In this document: in pieces, positions 27,501 to 38,100 of the stretch
Layout of the letters: each line of letters opens with the position of its first letter
How positions within the stretch are numbered: the first letter of the stretch is position 1
Assembly: GCA_037176845.1 (NCBI GenBank)
Contig: JAYKXP010000060.1
Coordinates: forward strand, 186,001-250,000
Direction of reading: 5' to 3'
From: Paramarasmius palmivorus
Lineage: Eukaryota; Basidiomycota; Agaricomycetes; Agaricales; Marasmiaceae
DNA: 64,000 bases
Made by a program: the position numbers and the translations under genes
Notes under the pieces: generated by a model
Told to the model about the DNA's origin: nothing
What the model saw: only the letters and a program-made list of their open reading frames with translations
Database searches by the model: none

Positions 27501-28279
27501 ACTGATTTGAGGCTCGGGACGACTGCATATGAGGATACTCCACATGGAAGCAGTAGGAGACGCAAGTAATGTCCGAATGATCCCCAATACTCTCTCCTGT
27601 GCAGCGTGATCCACACATTCGTCCAGACCATCAACGATAAGGAGAAAGGGAAGGTCGCCCTGGAGTGCCGGTTGTACTCTCAAACAGGGTTCGAGAATTA
27701 ACTGCTGAAGCTGATTTTCGCAGGATGTCTCAAAGACATTGGGATCGGCGCGAATTGCGTCCATTATTGCTCGACGAAGTCCTGTGTTTAGCAAAGACTT
27801 TGCTTTGCATAGTTGGTACGCAATGCTTGCCACGAAAGGGTCTAGGTTGTCGCGAGTGGAGTCGTTTCGCGAGAAGAAGAATGCTGCGCCAAGTCTGTTG
27901 TCGGCGTACTTCTCTGCGATGTGTTGTGCAATTGCCGACTTTCCTATGCCCGCCGTGCCATAGAGCCAAAAGACGGGGGTATGTCTTGACTTGTCTTCGA
28001 CCCAGTCGCTCAGGTCATCGAGCATTTGGACTCGAGTGCCGGAATGACAATTGGGTAGAGGAAATCGCTGCTCCGAGTCAAAGCAGGCATTGGGAGCGGA
28101 TTTTCGTGACAGGAGAGTGAATGCCCCCGCTTCTAGCACCTTGGGTGAGTACCTCTGAGTAAGAGTCAGTCCCTTGAAAACTCACCCGATTCAGCCCTAT
28201 ACACGTTGTTTATCTGATTCCCGTGCACCACATTATTCGCATCTCGGCCAACATGGACTTCTGACCCGTTGAAAGACAT
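24505..28279 (-). CDS. NLR-A: NACHT NTPase with C-terminal integrated GYWN module
   Basis: Exon 1 from ATG 28279 encodes the leader FNGSEVHVGRDANNVVHGNQ. A 53-nt intron follows, then SAPNACFDSEQRFPLPNC and the NACHT domain: Walker A GTAGIGKSAI, Walker B FLLIVDGLDECVD and sensor ICSRPEPQI, then LVRRADRQIIFAVTVIKYID and HASFKEFLIDPSRS. After the NACHT and helical part come two shared segments (AFRPGTSANEVFW, PEDWTVV), a coiled-coil-like LVNERLEIIREL, and a long Pro/Ser/Gln linker. The linker contains KGKGRKVTIGSIVVEDYKGE. The last 72 codons before the terminal intron are the GYWN module, and the final exon (24505-24522) encodes FIVHI. No ankyrin, WD or TPR repeats are seen. It is a presumed intracellular immune or incompatibility receptor, about 1,150 residues. 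Confidence 0.85.
24676..24891 (-). other. GYWN module, copy in NLR-A
   Basis: 72 codons without a stop or gap relative to the other two copies. Key residues are G-Y-W-N-R-x-G-D-H-L-T, G-Y-I-V-Y-A-P, Q-Y-P-P-E-L, G-Q-I-A-P-W, R-P-E-L-P-x-S-L-P-R and R-P-Y-[ED]-S. It is followed by a phase-0 intron (24523-24675) and the 18-nt last exon. Confidence 0.85.
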
Positions 28280-29022
28280 TTACACTTGGAAGGAAGAGAA
28301 GATATGCATTCGTCGCTTCATGAGGGCTTAGGTGAAAGAGGATAGAGAAACCAGAGAACGATCCAGTACCATAAGCCTGTGCTCTCTATTTGACATGCTG
28401 TCAAATGCTGTATGGTACAAACCTGTCGGCGTCTGACATTGGACTGGGTTAATTCAATACATACCGAAACAGACGCTGGCGCTCACCATGGGGGCCGGTA
28501 ATCCACGAGATAGATATAAACCAGATGCACGAGAGATGTAAAGATGGGTGCTATCTACAGCCGTAGTCCTTCCTTGGCCTCTTCTGTGATGTTGTGGGGC
28601 AGGGGACGCTGTGAGTAATGAAAGAGTAATAAGCGTCGAGTCCTTTGCGTATTAAATCAAGAATTGATACTCACATAAGACACGTCTGCTAGCGAGAAAT
28701 GGATTCTCAAAGAATGGTGCTTCAAGCTTCAAGGCTCGCTAGCACTACTCGTTCTGGAGCGGTGCTTTTCGTGTCAATGTGAGTTCGAGACTTGTGAATC
28801 ATAATGAGAAAGGACACCGTGACTGTGAGTATTTGTGCATCATGCCGAGTCGGCAAGACAAGCGCCTGTCGCTCATCGTTGTGCGTGCGGCGGCACCAAC
28901 CTTTCAGACGGTCGACGATGAGTAAGGTATAACATTCGCAACGCCAGCCGATGCCTCACTGCATTCACGGCGCCTTCGATAAAAGCTGATTCTAAACCCA
29001 CCATTCCTCATTATTACCCATC
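28280..29022. other. intergenic between NLR-A and the dehydrogenase (divergent)
   Basis: About 740 bp between divergent start codons, holding both promoters. No exon is recognised. Confidence 0.4.
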
Positions 29023-29942
29023 ATGTCCGACTCGTACTCCAAAGTCATCCTCGTCACTGGTGCCAACGACGGTCTCGGTTTCGAAATCGCAAAGCAGCTC
29101 GCAGAAAAAGGAAACAAGGTCTACATTGGTGCAAGGAGAGCTGATGCAGGAAAAGAAGCTGTGTATGTGCAGGCACACTTGCTGGAAGATCCCTGCTGAT
29201 TCTTTGTTCTGACAGATCAAAGTTGACACAGAAGGGCCTAGACGCGCATTTCGTTCAGATAGACGTGACGAACCCGGAATCTGTGAAAGCTGCGAAAGAG
29301 GCTTTTGAGAAGGAGAACGACAGACTGGATGTTCTTGTCAACAATGCAGGTGTGCAACGAGACCATCGCGTCTTATGATCGTATTCTGAACTAGAGGCTG
29401 ACAACTTGCGCAGGCATCCTCAGCGCGATGGCAAACCCCAGTGAAGCCGACTACAAGGAATATCAACGCGTCTTGGACACCAACCTATTCGGCGTCATCA
29501 GCGCCACAACGACTTTCATGCCACTCATAAAGAAGGCAAAACCTGGATACGGTGCTGTGGTCAATGTCACCTCAGGGCTGGGATCCAATCAGGCCAACGC
29601 TACCGTCGAAGAGCTCCGGCAATTCCTCATGGCGAACGCATACTCTGTCTCAAAAGCCGCACTCAACTCGTACACTATCGGTCTTGCCAACGAGTTGCGG
29701 GATCAGAAGATCAGGGTGAACTGTATCTGCCCTGGGCTCGTCAAAACGAAATTTAATGGGTATATGGAAGGAGCGAAGATTCCTGAAGAGGCGGCGAAGT
29801 ACATATTGCCTTGGGCATTGCTGGGTCCGGAGGATGATGACAAAACATGTAGGTCCTTTGAGTGCACTAGCGAACCGAATGAACTAATCATTTCTGCAAT
29901 CCAGGTAAATTCTACAGTAGCGGAGAAGTAAGAGCCTGGTGA
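29023..29942 (+). CDS. short-chain dehydrogenase/reductase (SDR)
   Basis: Starts at 29023 (MSDSYSKVILVTGANDGLGF). Exons end at 29162, 29349 and about 29849. The protein shows the Rossmann T-G-x-x-x-G-x-G motif (TGANDGLG), the adenine-site region with D-V-T, the N-N-A-G structural motif, N-V-T-S catalytic Ser region, and the Y-S-V-S-K active site (YxxxK). P-G-L-V-K-T follows. The final intron (GTAGGT...CCAG) joins CKFYSSGEVRAW and a stop at 29940-29942. About 265 residues, classical SDR, NADPH-type carbonyl reductase-like by order of motifs; substrate unknown. It sits alone between two NLR genes, convergent with NLR-B (97 bp apart). Confidence 0.93.
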
Positions 29943-30038
29943 TGTGAAGTATGGACTATCTGTATTCTAGAGAAGATCTGCAAAAGTAGAATACAGTATT
30001 TGCATGTGTATCCCTACGGACGCTATGAACGTTTGGAA

Positions 30039-33000
30039 TTAAACGTGGATTATGAACTGTAGGAGCATCTTCAGCAAATATCAGCGAAAAAGAAAAGAAA
30101 ACCCACCGAGTCGTATGGTCGAACTGGCGGCCTTCCCTTCCTAGGCAAACTTTCAGGTAGCTCTGGTCTTTTCACCCAAGGGGCGATTTGACCAGTGGGA
30201 TCCATGTAATCCTCCGAGGGATATCCAGCTAGCTCTGGTGGATACTGTTGATCGGAAGGAGCGTATACGATATATCCGCTATCGGTGAGGTGGTCTCCTT
30301 TACGGTTCCAATACCCCCGACGGACGGCCCTGCTTTGAACTACCTTTGGTTTGTGGCTGCGCTGTTCCTGGGAATATGACGAAGAATGCTCTTGTTGCTC
30401 AAAATTCGGACGCGTGTGTGTTACATTTGCATAACGTCGCGTTGTACCTAGTCAATACCAATACTTCAGCTCAATCTAAGGATGTTTGCCAAGAAAGCGT
30501 ACCGTCATGTCCTGCTGAGTTCTTCTGTTCGTTCGCATTTGCATTCGCACTTGTCCTAACATCTCCAGGATTCGCTTCACTTGCATTTCCTTTTGACATC
30601 GATCGCCCATTCTCTCCAGAAGACACAGCGATGGAGTTTCGATCCGTAATTCTGAGGTTCATATCAACATCTCCTCGATAGCCTTTCAGAACAATTTTTC
30701 CGATACTGATTTCCCTGCCTTTACCTTTATCCTTAAACACTACGTTCGGTCCAAGACGTGAGGCTAGCGAATGTACATGAGGGATATGGCTTCGATCGTA
30801 TGCCCCACAGCCAGGGGATGCCAACGTTTCGCTGTAGCTGCGATGATCAACATCTGTGTGGCTGAGTTGGTACCCATAGGTGGGTTGCAAATAGTCATAT
30901 TCACGATTTGGGAAAGAGGGGAAAGCGGCGATTTCCGGGCCGGGTGGCGTGGACAGTGGAGCTTCTTCGCTATGCCGCGACCGGTATACATTCAGAGATC
31001 GAGTCCTTCCATCCATGGGATACACTGATAAGGGCGATGTAGCAGGCCCCTCTAAGTGAGGAGCGTGCGGTTCTGGGTCTTGAAAGATCTGGTGAGTAGA
31101 TGCCGGATGTATGAAGGGAAAAGGATGGGGTTCGCTAAAAGGCTTTGTATGAAAGGAAAGCTCTGATGCGGGATCCGATCCCCTGACGGGTGGGATAACA
31201 GGCTCGCGTCTCGACGGCTCGTCATTCCCATAACCATCCAGAGCCGCGCCTCTGCCAGACACGTCAGAATGGATGTGGTATTTCTGCGTGTAACCGGTGG
31301 GTATCGCAGGTTTGTTATGCCTTAAAATATCCCGGATGATGTCCAAACGTTCGATTACCAGTCCTCTGAAGTGCCCCAAGTAACGTTCCTAGGATACTAT
31401 TAATGCTTTGAAAATCTACCAGACTTGATGCGATTCATACCCCGACCAATTGTCGTGAAACAGTTTTCATGGTGCCCCTCTTGATGTCGTTGATCAATAG
31501 GCTCAACCCGCCTGACGAATTCCATTGAGTCCCGGCGCTGAGCTCGCGGAACGCCTCGCCATTGATTTTCGTCAAACGTACAATTATCCAATCTCCAGGA
31601 ACAGTCGGCATGCTGTCCGGCGATGCCGCAGGAGGCAATATTAGGGTATTTTTTACCCTGACCGGTTCATTAAGAGTGGAGGCTTGCTCAAGGATTGTTG
31701 CTTGGTGTCCTGTAAGCACATCGAGAGCATGCCATGTATTCTCCACCTCAAAGCTTCGCCAAAATACTTGGTTCGGTGAGGTCCCCGGACGAAAAGCAAT
31801 GCGGAACTCTCGCCAAAAAAGCTCCAATCTTTCAGCAAACTGGTAACTTCTTTGATCTCGTATGACCTGTCGGGTAACGTCAAAAACTACGTACGATTTA
31901 GCAGACCGAAACACAGACTTTTCCCCATGTAATAATATCTTTGAAGTCTAGGGCTGCCATTTCACTTCGATATAGCAATATTAGAGTGACCACGGGAGAA
32001 GGATCGAATGTGGACAGCATTTCGAGTAGCTCTGGACTCGGTGACTCCAGCACCCTACAAAGCTTCCATCCTACGAGCGCAAATTCGAGGGGCAGTGAGT
32101 ATGACGGTGTCCGGTTGCTGACCTTTGTATCCCACTCTGATAAGGCTTGGCTAAAAGACTGGGGGTGATGTGGGGGATAATATTGTGTAACAGCTGCGAT
32201 TGTACGGAGCGAAAACCTAGCTAGACAGTCGCAGTACTCTGGCTGCGACATCGCAGGAGTATGATAATGTCTAGAGCGGTTGGGATCCAGAAGAAACTCC
32301 GTGAAAGACGCGTGTGCGATGTAAACATTTTCATCATCGTCATCGTCATCAGGAACTTGAAGGACCGAGTGTAGTCTAGCCAAAAGGGTACCGATTTCCC
32401 CCTCTTTCAGGTTCAAGAGTTGGCTAATAATCGCAGGAGAGCGCCAGCAAAACTCGACGTCACGCCGTTTAAAGAATTTAGACAGGCCGTCGGGCGTTCT
32501 ATGGTCGGTGACCAGTAATCGAAGGACTGGTTGTAATTTCCCCCATTTGCGGCACGTTGCTAGAACCTGGCTATAAAGCACATCCATAGCCGAATAAGGC
32601 GATTCCAAATCAACTTCAACCAGGACGCGTAGAACAGTTGCCAGCCGATCCTGAGGTCTTTCGTCCCAACTGTCGATATACTTGATAACCGTGACTGCGA
32701 AAACGATCTGTCTGTCGGCCCTACGAACAAGCTGGTCGATAATATGGTGTTCAGGCCATATAGGGCCTTCGTGTCGCAGTACTCTTTGATATTTTGTCCT
32801 GAGAAGGGCGAATTGATCAGTGAAATACTGTTGTATATCACGGTTCAGCTCCTCCAACAAGTTCATATCAAATGACCGCAGGATTCCCTCGAAATCCAGA
32901 TGAGCAAAGGCATCGCGGATTTGAGGCTCAGGACGGCTACATATGAGGATATTCCACAAAGGAGAAGCAGCGAGCAACGTTCGGATAATCCCTAATGCTC

Positions 33001-33683
33001 TCTGTTGGGATGAATGATCAACACATTCATCAAGCCCGTCGACGATTAAGAGATTGGGAAGCCTCTCCTGTACTGTCCCCGCCACCTCCGCAAATGGTTG
33101 CAGAATCAGCCTCCTAAGCTGGTTCTCGCAAGACGTGTCTAGAACGTTCGGGTTCGAACGAATGGTGCTGACGATTTCTGGAAGAACTGCATCCATCGGA
33201 GATCTTGCCTTGCAAAACTGATAAGCGAGACTCGCCACGAAAGGTTCTAGATTATTCCTAGTCGAATCGTTCCGCGAGAAAAAGAACGCTGCAGCAAGCA
33301 AGCTATCGGCGTATTTTTCTGCAATGTGCTGTGCTATTGCCGATTTGCCTATGCCCGCGGTACCGTGAAGCCAAAAGACACGGGTGGACTTCGATTCGTC
33401 TTCAATCCAGGTGCTCAGATCATCGAGCATTTGGATGCGAGTTCCGAAATGACAGTTGGGCAATGGAAAACGTTGTTCAGAGTCATAGAAGGCGTTTGGG
33501 GCGGCTTTTTTGAGCAGGCGGTCGAGAGAACCCTCGTCTGAATTGAGATGAGTGATCTTCTGCGATTGTAAATGAGATTGGGAGCTTACGCATTTCACTC
33601 CTGTATACGTTGTTCACCTGATCTCCGTACACAACGTTATTCGCATCCCGACCAACATGAACTTCCGAGCCATTGAAAGTCAT
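30039..33683 (-). CDS. NLR-B: NACHT NTPase with C-terminal integrated GYWN module
   Basis: The leader from ATG 33683 is FNGSEVHVGRDANNVVYGDQ. The following exon joins at KKAAPNAFYDSEQRF (the exact first splice is unclear; a GTATAC donor in phase 0 fits). NACHT motifs: GTAGIGKSAI, NLLIVDGLDECVD, ICSRPEPQI, QLVRRADRQIVFAVTVIKYI and HASFTEFLLDPNRS. An acidic D-run lies at DDDDDD. Post-NACHT segments AFRPGTSPNQVFW and PGDWIIV, and the helix LVIERLDIIRDIL, match NLR-A in order. The linker contains KGKGREISIGKIVLKGYRGD, then the 72-codon GYWN module, a 50-nt intron and a last exon (30039-30056) encoding FIIHV. It is an ancient-looking tandem paralogue of NLR-A, about 1,080 residues, apparently intact. 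Confidence 0.83.
30107..30322 (-). other. GYWN module, copy in NLR-B
   Basis: 72 codons, same length and key residues as the copies at 24676 and 54091. It is followed by a phase-0 intron (30057-30106) with a GTGGGT donor, and the 18-nt terminal exon. Confidence 0.85.
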
Positions 33684-34693
33684 CCCTGTGAAGATATCAA
33701 GCGAACCGCCTTGTTATCGCGTTGAGGGTTATTGAGGTAAAGAAAGCCGAACGATGCAGGAATGCTGTGAGCTTGTGAATGACAGGGAGAACATTGAAGG
33801 TTCTCCGTTTATCCTGTCGCAATTTATCTGTTTTTGGAAGCTGTTTTTGGGGGGCAAACCAGTGATTGGATTGAATTAAATGTCTGACATGCTGGCGCTT
33901 ACAACTGTGCCAATGATATCCTATGCTGGATTTAGTCGTACGGATGACCCGGTACGACGTCTACTGGTTCTACACTTAGAGTTCATTTGCATTTGCCCGG
34001 AGTAGTTCTTAGATGCTGTGTATCCAGTGAGTAGTCGACCGCCGGCGATGTCTGCCTAGGGCAGATTAGCAGGCTGTATGATAATAGAAAAGCAAAACGC
34101 ACCTGCCGGACTATAGTAGCGCTCACGTCCTCCTTGCTAGTATTCCATTTTCCAGCTGTCCGAAGAGTTTGAGATCGTTGCTGAAGTATCCTACTAGTAT
34201 GGGGAAAGAAGTTGTTCATCGTCGTTCAGAGTCTAGGGCGAAAACAAACTTGTTCCACTCCGAGCAATGAGAGTGCCCTATAGCAGAAACAAAAGAGATC
34301 ACGTTTCTACTAGAACATAAGAAGAAGAATGGAGCGACAGGTAGGTGTTGAGTGGGTGACTTGTGGGACTAGCAATGGTGGGAGTGTGGAGGAGAACTTC
34401 GGGCGCTTATGGACATCCGGATCCTGTACAACCGATCGCGAACTTTTTTACATCTTGTATTTTAAACTCCTTGAACGAAGCCCCTCAGTTTGCGTCACCG
34501 TGGAATGCAACGCTTGCAGGTCGTGAAGATCTTTGTTGAGAAGCATCGTATAAATATGCAAAGGTATGAAAAAAATCTGAGTACGTGGCTAAACGGTCCT
34601 GGGTATAGCTCTATAATTCCCGAACCATGAATCTCAGAAAGCTCCAATCCGACGCTCGTGTTCCAGCTACCAGTGATAGACCATCAGACCCAA
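33684..34693. other. intergenic, promoter of NLR-B, left flank of the copia element
   Basis: Only short frames without family features. Before the retroelement inserted, this flank continued directly into the sequence at 40739. Confidence 0.4.
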
Positions 34694-34698
34694 TCCCA
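34694..34698. repeat. target site duplication, left copy
   Basis: TCCCA directly before the TG of the 5' LTR; the identical TCCCA follows the CA of the 3' LTR at 40739-40743. Confidence 0.85.
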
Positions 34699-34975
34699 TG
34701 TTGGGATTCGGACTCTACTGTATCATGTGACTTTGTTTGTTTATCTACGCACGCGTCGTTTCTACCTCCTCAGCCTTTTACCATCATCTGGTCTGTCTGA
34801 GGAGGTATGATTCATTGTCTTTTATTTACTTCTATACCTTACTGATACTCTCCTTAGTTCGTTAGCTCACACGTTGTATCATTAGGTATAGAATTTTAGC
34901 CTTTTACCATCATCTGGTCTGTCTGAGGAGTTCGTTAGCTCACACGTTGTATCATTAGGTTGTTCTATCATAACA
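34699..34975 (+). repeat. 5' LTR of the copia element
   Basis: Begins TGTTGGGATT and ends CTATCATAACA (TG...CA). It contains an internal tandem pair: 34772-34887 and 34898-34960 share the same sequence except for 53 nt (34805-34857) with intron-like ends that are absent from the second copy. Confidence 0.88.
34805..34857 (+). other. intron-like 53-nt segment inside the 5' LTR
   Basis: Starts GTATGA, has a branch-like TTACTGATAC, and ends TCCTTAG. The flanking blocks are joined exactly at these ends in the second LTR sub-repeat (34930/34931) and in the 3' LTR remnant. Confidence 0.65.
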
Positions 34976-34986
34976 GGTTATGGGCC
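34976..34986 (+). promoter_or_regulatory. primer binding site, half initiator-tRNA type
   Basis: GGTTATGGGCC begins directly after the 5' LTR. It is nearly complementary to the anticodon stem-loop of initiator tRNA-Met (GGGCUCAUAACCC), the primer type used by copia and Ty5, rather than the tRNA 3' end. Confidence 0.6.
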
Positions 34987-35192
34987 TTTCCTGAAGACAC
35001 CTAGAAGATCAACTTTGGACCGTTTTCACGACGCTGGGCTCGCGTCATATCAAACTTTCCCTTTTTCGACATATTTTATCCCGCGGGACGTTTTTTCATT
35101 TCTCGACATTCGATCAACCCGATTCCCGAATCTTGCGAGATCTCGCCGGTATCAACCACGTTCCAACATAATACCTCCACGGATGCGTCCGG

Positions 35193-38100
35193 ATGGATCC
35201 TGATCACCCGAACCAACCCTCGCACCATGCTCGCGAGACTCTGCCTACTGCCGCATCTGTTCCTTATTTCGACTCAGCTTCACATTCTCATATTTCAATT
35301 AATCACGGTTATCCTCATTCTTCGAACGTTCCACATTTCCATGCTCAAACTCCGGTTACGCCTACTTACGGTGGGATACCGCGATCACAAGGCTTTATAT
35401 CCAGGCCAAACAATCGTATTCCTCGTTCTGGCTCTTTTCCCAATTTTGGTCTCAATCAATTAGCTACTTCGGACGTTTTATCAACCCCTCGTAATGCATA
35501 CAATGCTTTTCATAATGTTGTTAGCAATTTTGGTACTGCTATGCGCGAGATGCGTGGAGCTAATGGCTCGCAATCTCGCGTTAATGATACTGCTCAATCC
35601 TCTTCCTTTCAATCGTCTTTTTCTCCCCATACTCAATTACCATTTTCATTTTCGAGCGATCACCTTGATCAGGCTGCTCACCAACAGATACCTCCAGCTA
35701 GAGTTCACTGGGCCGAACCCCAAGGCCGACCTGGGGGATATTCTGCTCATGGTGAAGCGATTCCTTCGTTGGATCCTCAGGCGAGTTCCACTCGTTCTGG
35801 TTTTTTCAACTCCGGGATACCGTCTGGTCAGGTTCCAGTACCGGGACCTGAACATACTCGTACATCTCCGGTGTCGCCGGTCCAAGATGAACGGGATGTT
35901 TCTTCGCGAGCGGGATCTCCTGCTGCTCCCTCGTCTCAACGCTCTTCTTCTCGATCACCTATACGTTCTCCTTTACCACCTCGTCCACCACCACCGCCGC
36001 CTCCTCGTCCTCATCGTGATCCACCTCCTCATTTTCGTACTGTACGACCTACTGTTTCGCCTCCACCAATACGTTCTCGTTCTCGTTCTTCTTCTCGCTC
36101 TTCTTCTGAATTTGCTCGCTTATCCTCTCTTATTGAAAATTTGATTCTTACTTTAAGTCATAATTCTTCTTCCCAGGCTGCCGCGATACCGTCATTACAA
36201 AACACGGCGCCTGTGGGGCTTGGCTACTCTTCCTATCACCCTGTGACACCGTCATTCAACAACACAGGGGGAATGGGGGTGCCAAATACTATGGTTGTTC
36301 CTCCATATTCTACTGCACCTATACCACAATATCACCAAATACCGTCACCTCATAATCATATACCTTCTCATTCAAGTTCGCAGTCTTTTCAGCCCTCTTC
36401 TGATAATATGTCTCTTTCACTCTTACGTTCTTTCATTTCTGCGCCTCTACCTACTCTACCTTCTACAACTTCAATTCCACTTCTTCAAGGTAAACCGAAC
36501 TATGCGCAGTGGCACGAGGCCGCAGTAGGTATGGTGCAAAACCTGGGTCTCAACTCGTGGATATGTGGTCCTTCTCCTCCGAACCTATCATCCTTCATTC
36601 CGGATCTGATTCCTGTATATCCGCCGAGTTTGACTTCAGCCTCCTCAGTGGCCGACTGTCAACTTTACCAAGTTTTCTGGAGTCGTGATGGGATCGCTGC
36701 TCAAATCCTTATGTCCCGCCTATCCCAATCAGTAGCGGCCATGCTTCCTCCCTCTACCGACCCAGTTACCTTCCATCGGCGTACTGCTCGTGATATACTC
36801 AACGTCCTTCGATCTCGATACGGAGTCAACGATTTCGCGTCTGCAGCATTGCTCAAGGAGAAATTGTGGGCAAAACAAGCTCATCCTGCCCGCATCCTCG
36901 ATTTTGTCACGGAATGGAGAACCGACCTTAATCAGCTTCACGCTGCTTCTTACCAGATCCATTGGGGAGAGGCGATAACTAGGTTCCTGGCAATGCTCCC
37001 GAATGACATTGTATGGCAGTCTATCCGGAATACGGCGCTTACAGAGACGTCTATTAATCCTGAGACTCTCAACCGTGGCTCATGGGATTACTTCGCTGAA
37101 CTGGTTATCCAAACGGATTCGAATAACGCCATTCGTGAACGTGCTCGTTCTGCTGCATATGCTACTCAGAACTTGTCGGGTAATCGCTCTCGTCCTTCGG
37201 GTTCACGAGGGGGTGATAATACCAGTTCTTCGCGCTCTTTTCCAAGCAGTACTCAACCTAATCGGGATCGTCATCCAAATTCTACTTCTTCTCAACGTAA
37301 TGACAGAAGCACCAACACGTCGAACGTCTCACCTTCCACATCATCACAACAATCTCGTCCGCAGGCGCACTTGGCGCATTCAGAGCCACACGAACCAGAT
37401 CCTGATATCGATTCCTTAGAAGACAGTAATACTACCCCTGATGTACCCAACGATATCCCAGAATCAATTGAAGAAGAGTCTTTCCAGGGCTATACTACTG
37501 TACCACCGGAAGCACCACCGGGATGGTTATACACGCTCGCAGCGAAATCACCATTTGTCTTCTCTGCCTTCATACGGGACTACCAAGGAATCCTAGATTC
37601 AGGGAGTTCTAAACATCTGTTCAATCAAAAACAGATATTCTGGAACTTTAATCCAAAGGCGGTTTTGTCAATTGGAACGGCGAACTGTGGATCACTGGAG
37701 ACACATGGGAAGGGTCTGGTGAAGATCAAAGTTACCGATGTCAAATTTCCTGACAAGTCTTTTGTCATCACTCTCGAGGATGCCCATTATGCGCCCGACT
37801 GTCCTGTCAACCTGTTCTCATTTGGCACATTCCTTGAGTCAGGGATGAGGATGTACTACGAGGGAAACGAGGGACGGATTTATATGAAGAAACCGTCGCC
37901 TAGGGCATTTGGTGTAAAAGTCATGCACCGGCTGCTGTTCGTCAAGTGCGAATTTATTATGCCACCAACTCCTACCATCGATCCCAGCATTGACGTTTCA
38001 TATCTTGCTTCACCGATACCGGAGGAAGATATTCTAATCGCCGCACCCATGTTCGAAAAACGTCAACATAATTTTGAACTTGGACATGATAGATTGATTC

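Noticed and set aside
35015..35203. Upstream frame overlapping the start of the copia polyprotein
   Set aside because: No ATG start at its beginning and it overlaps the Gag start by a few bases; better read as leader RNA.
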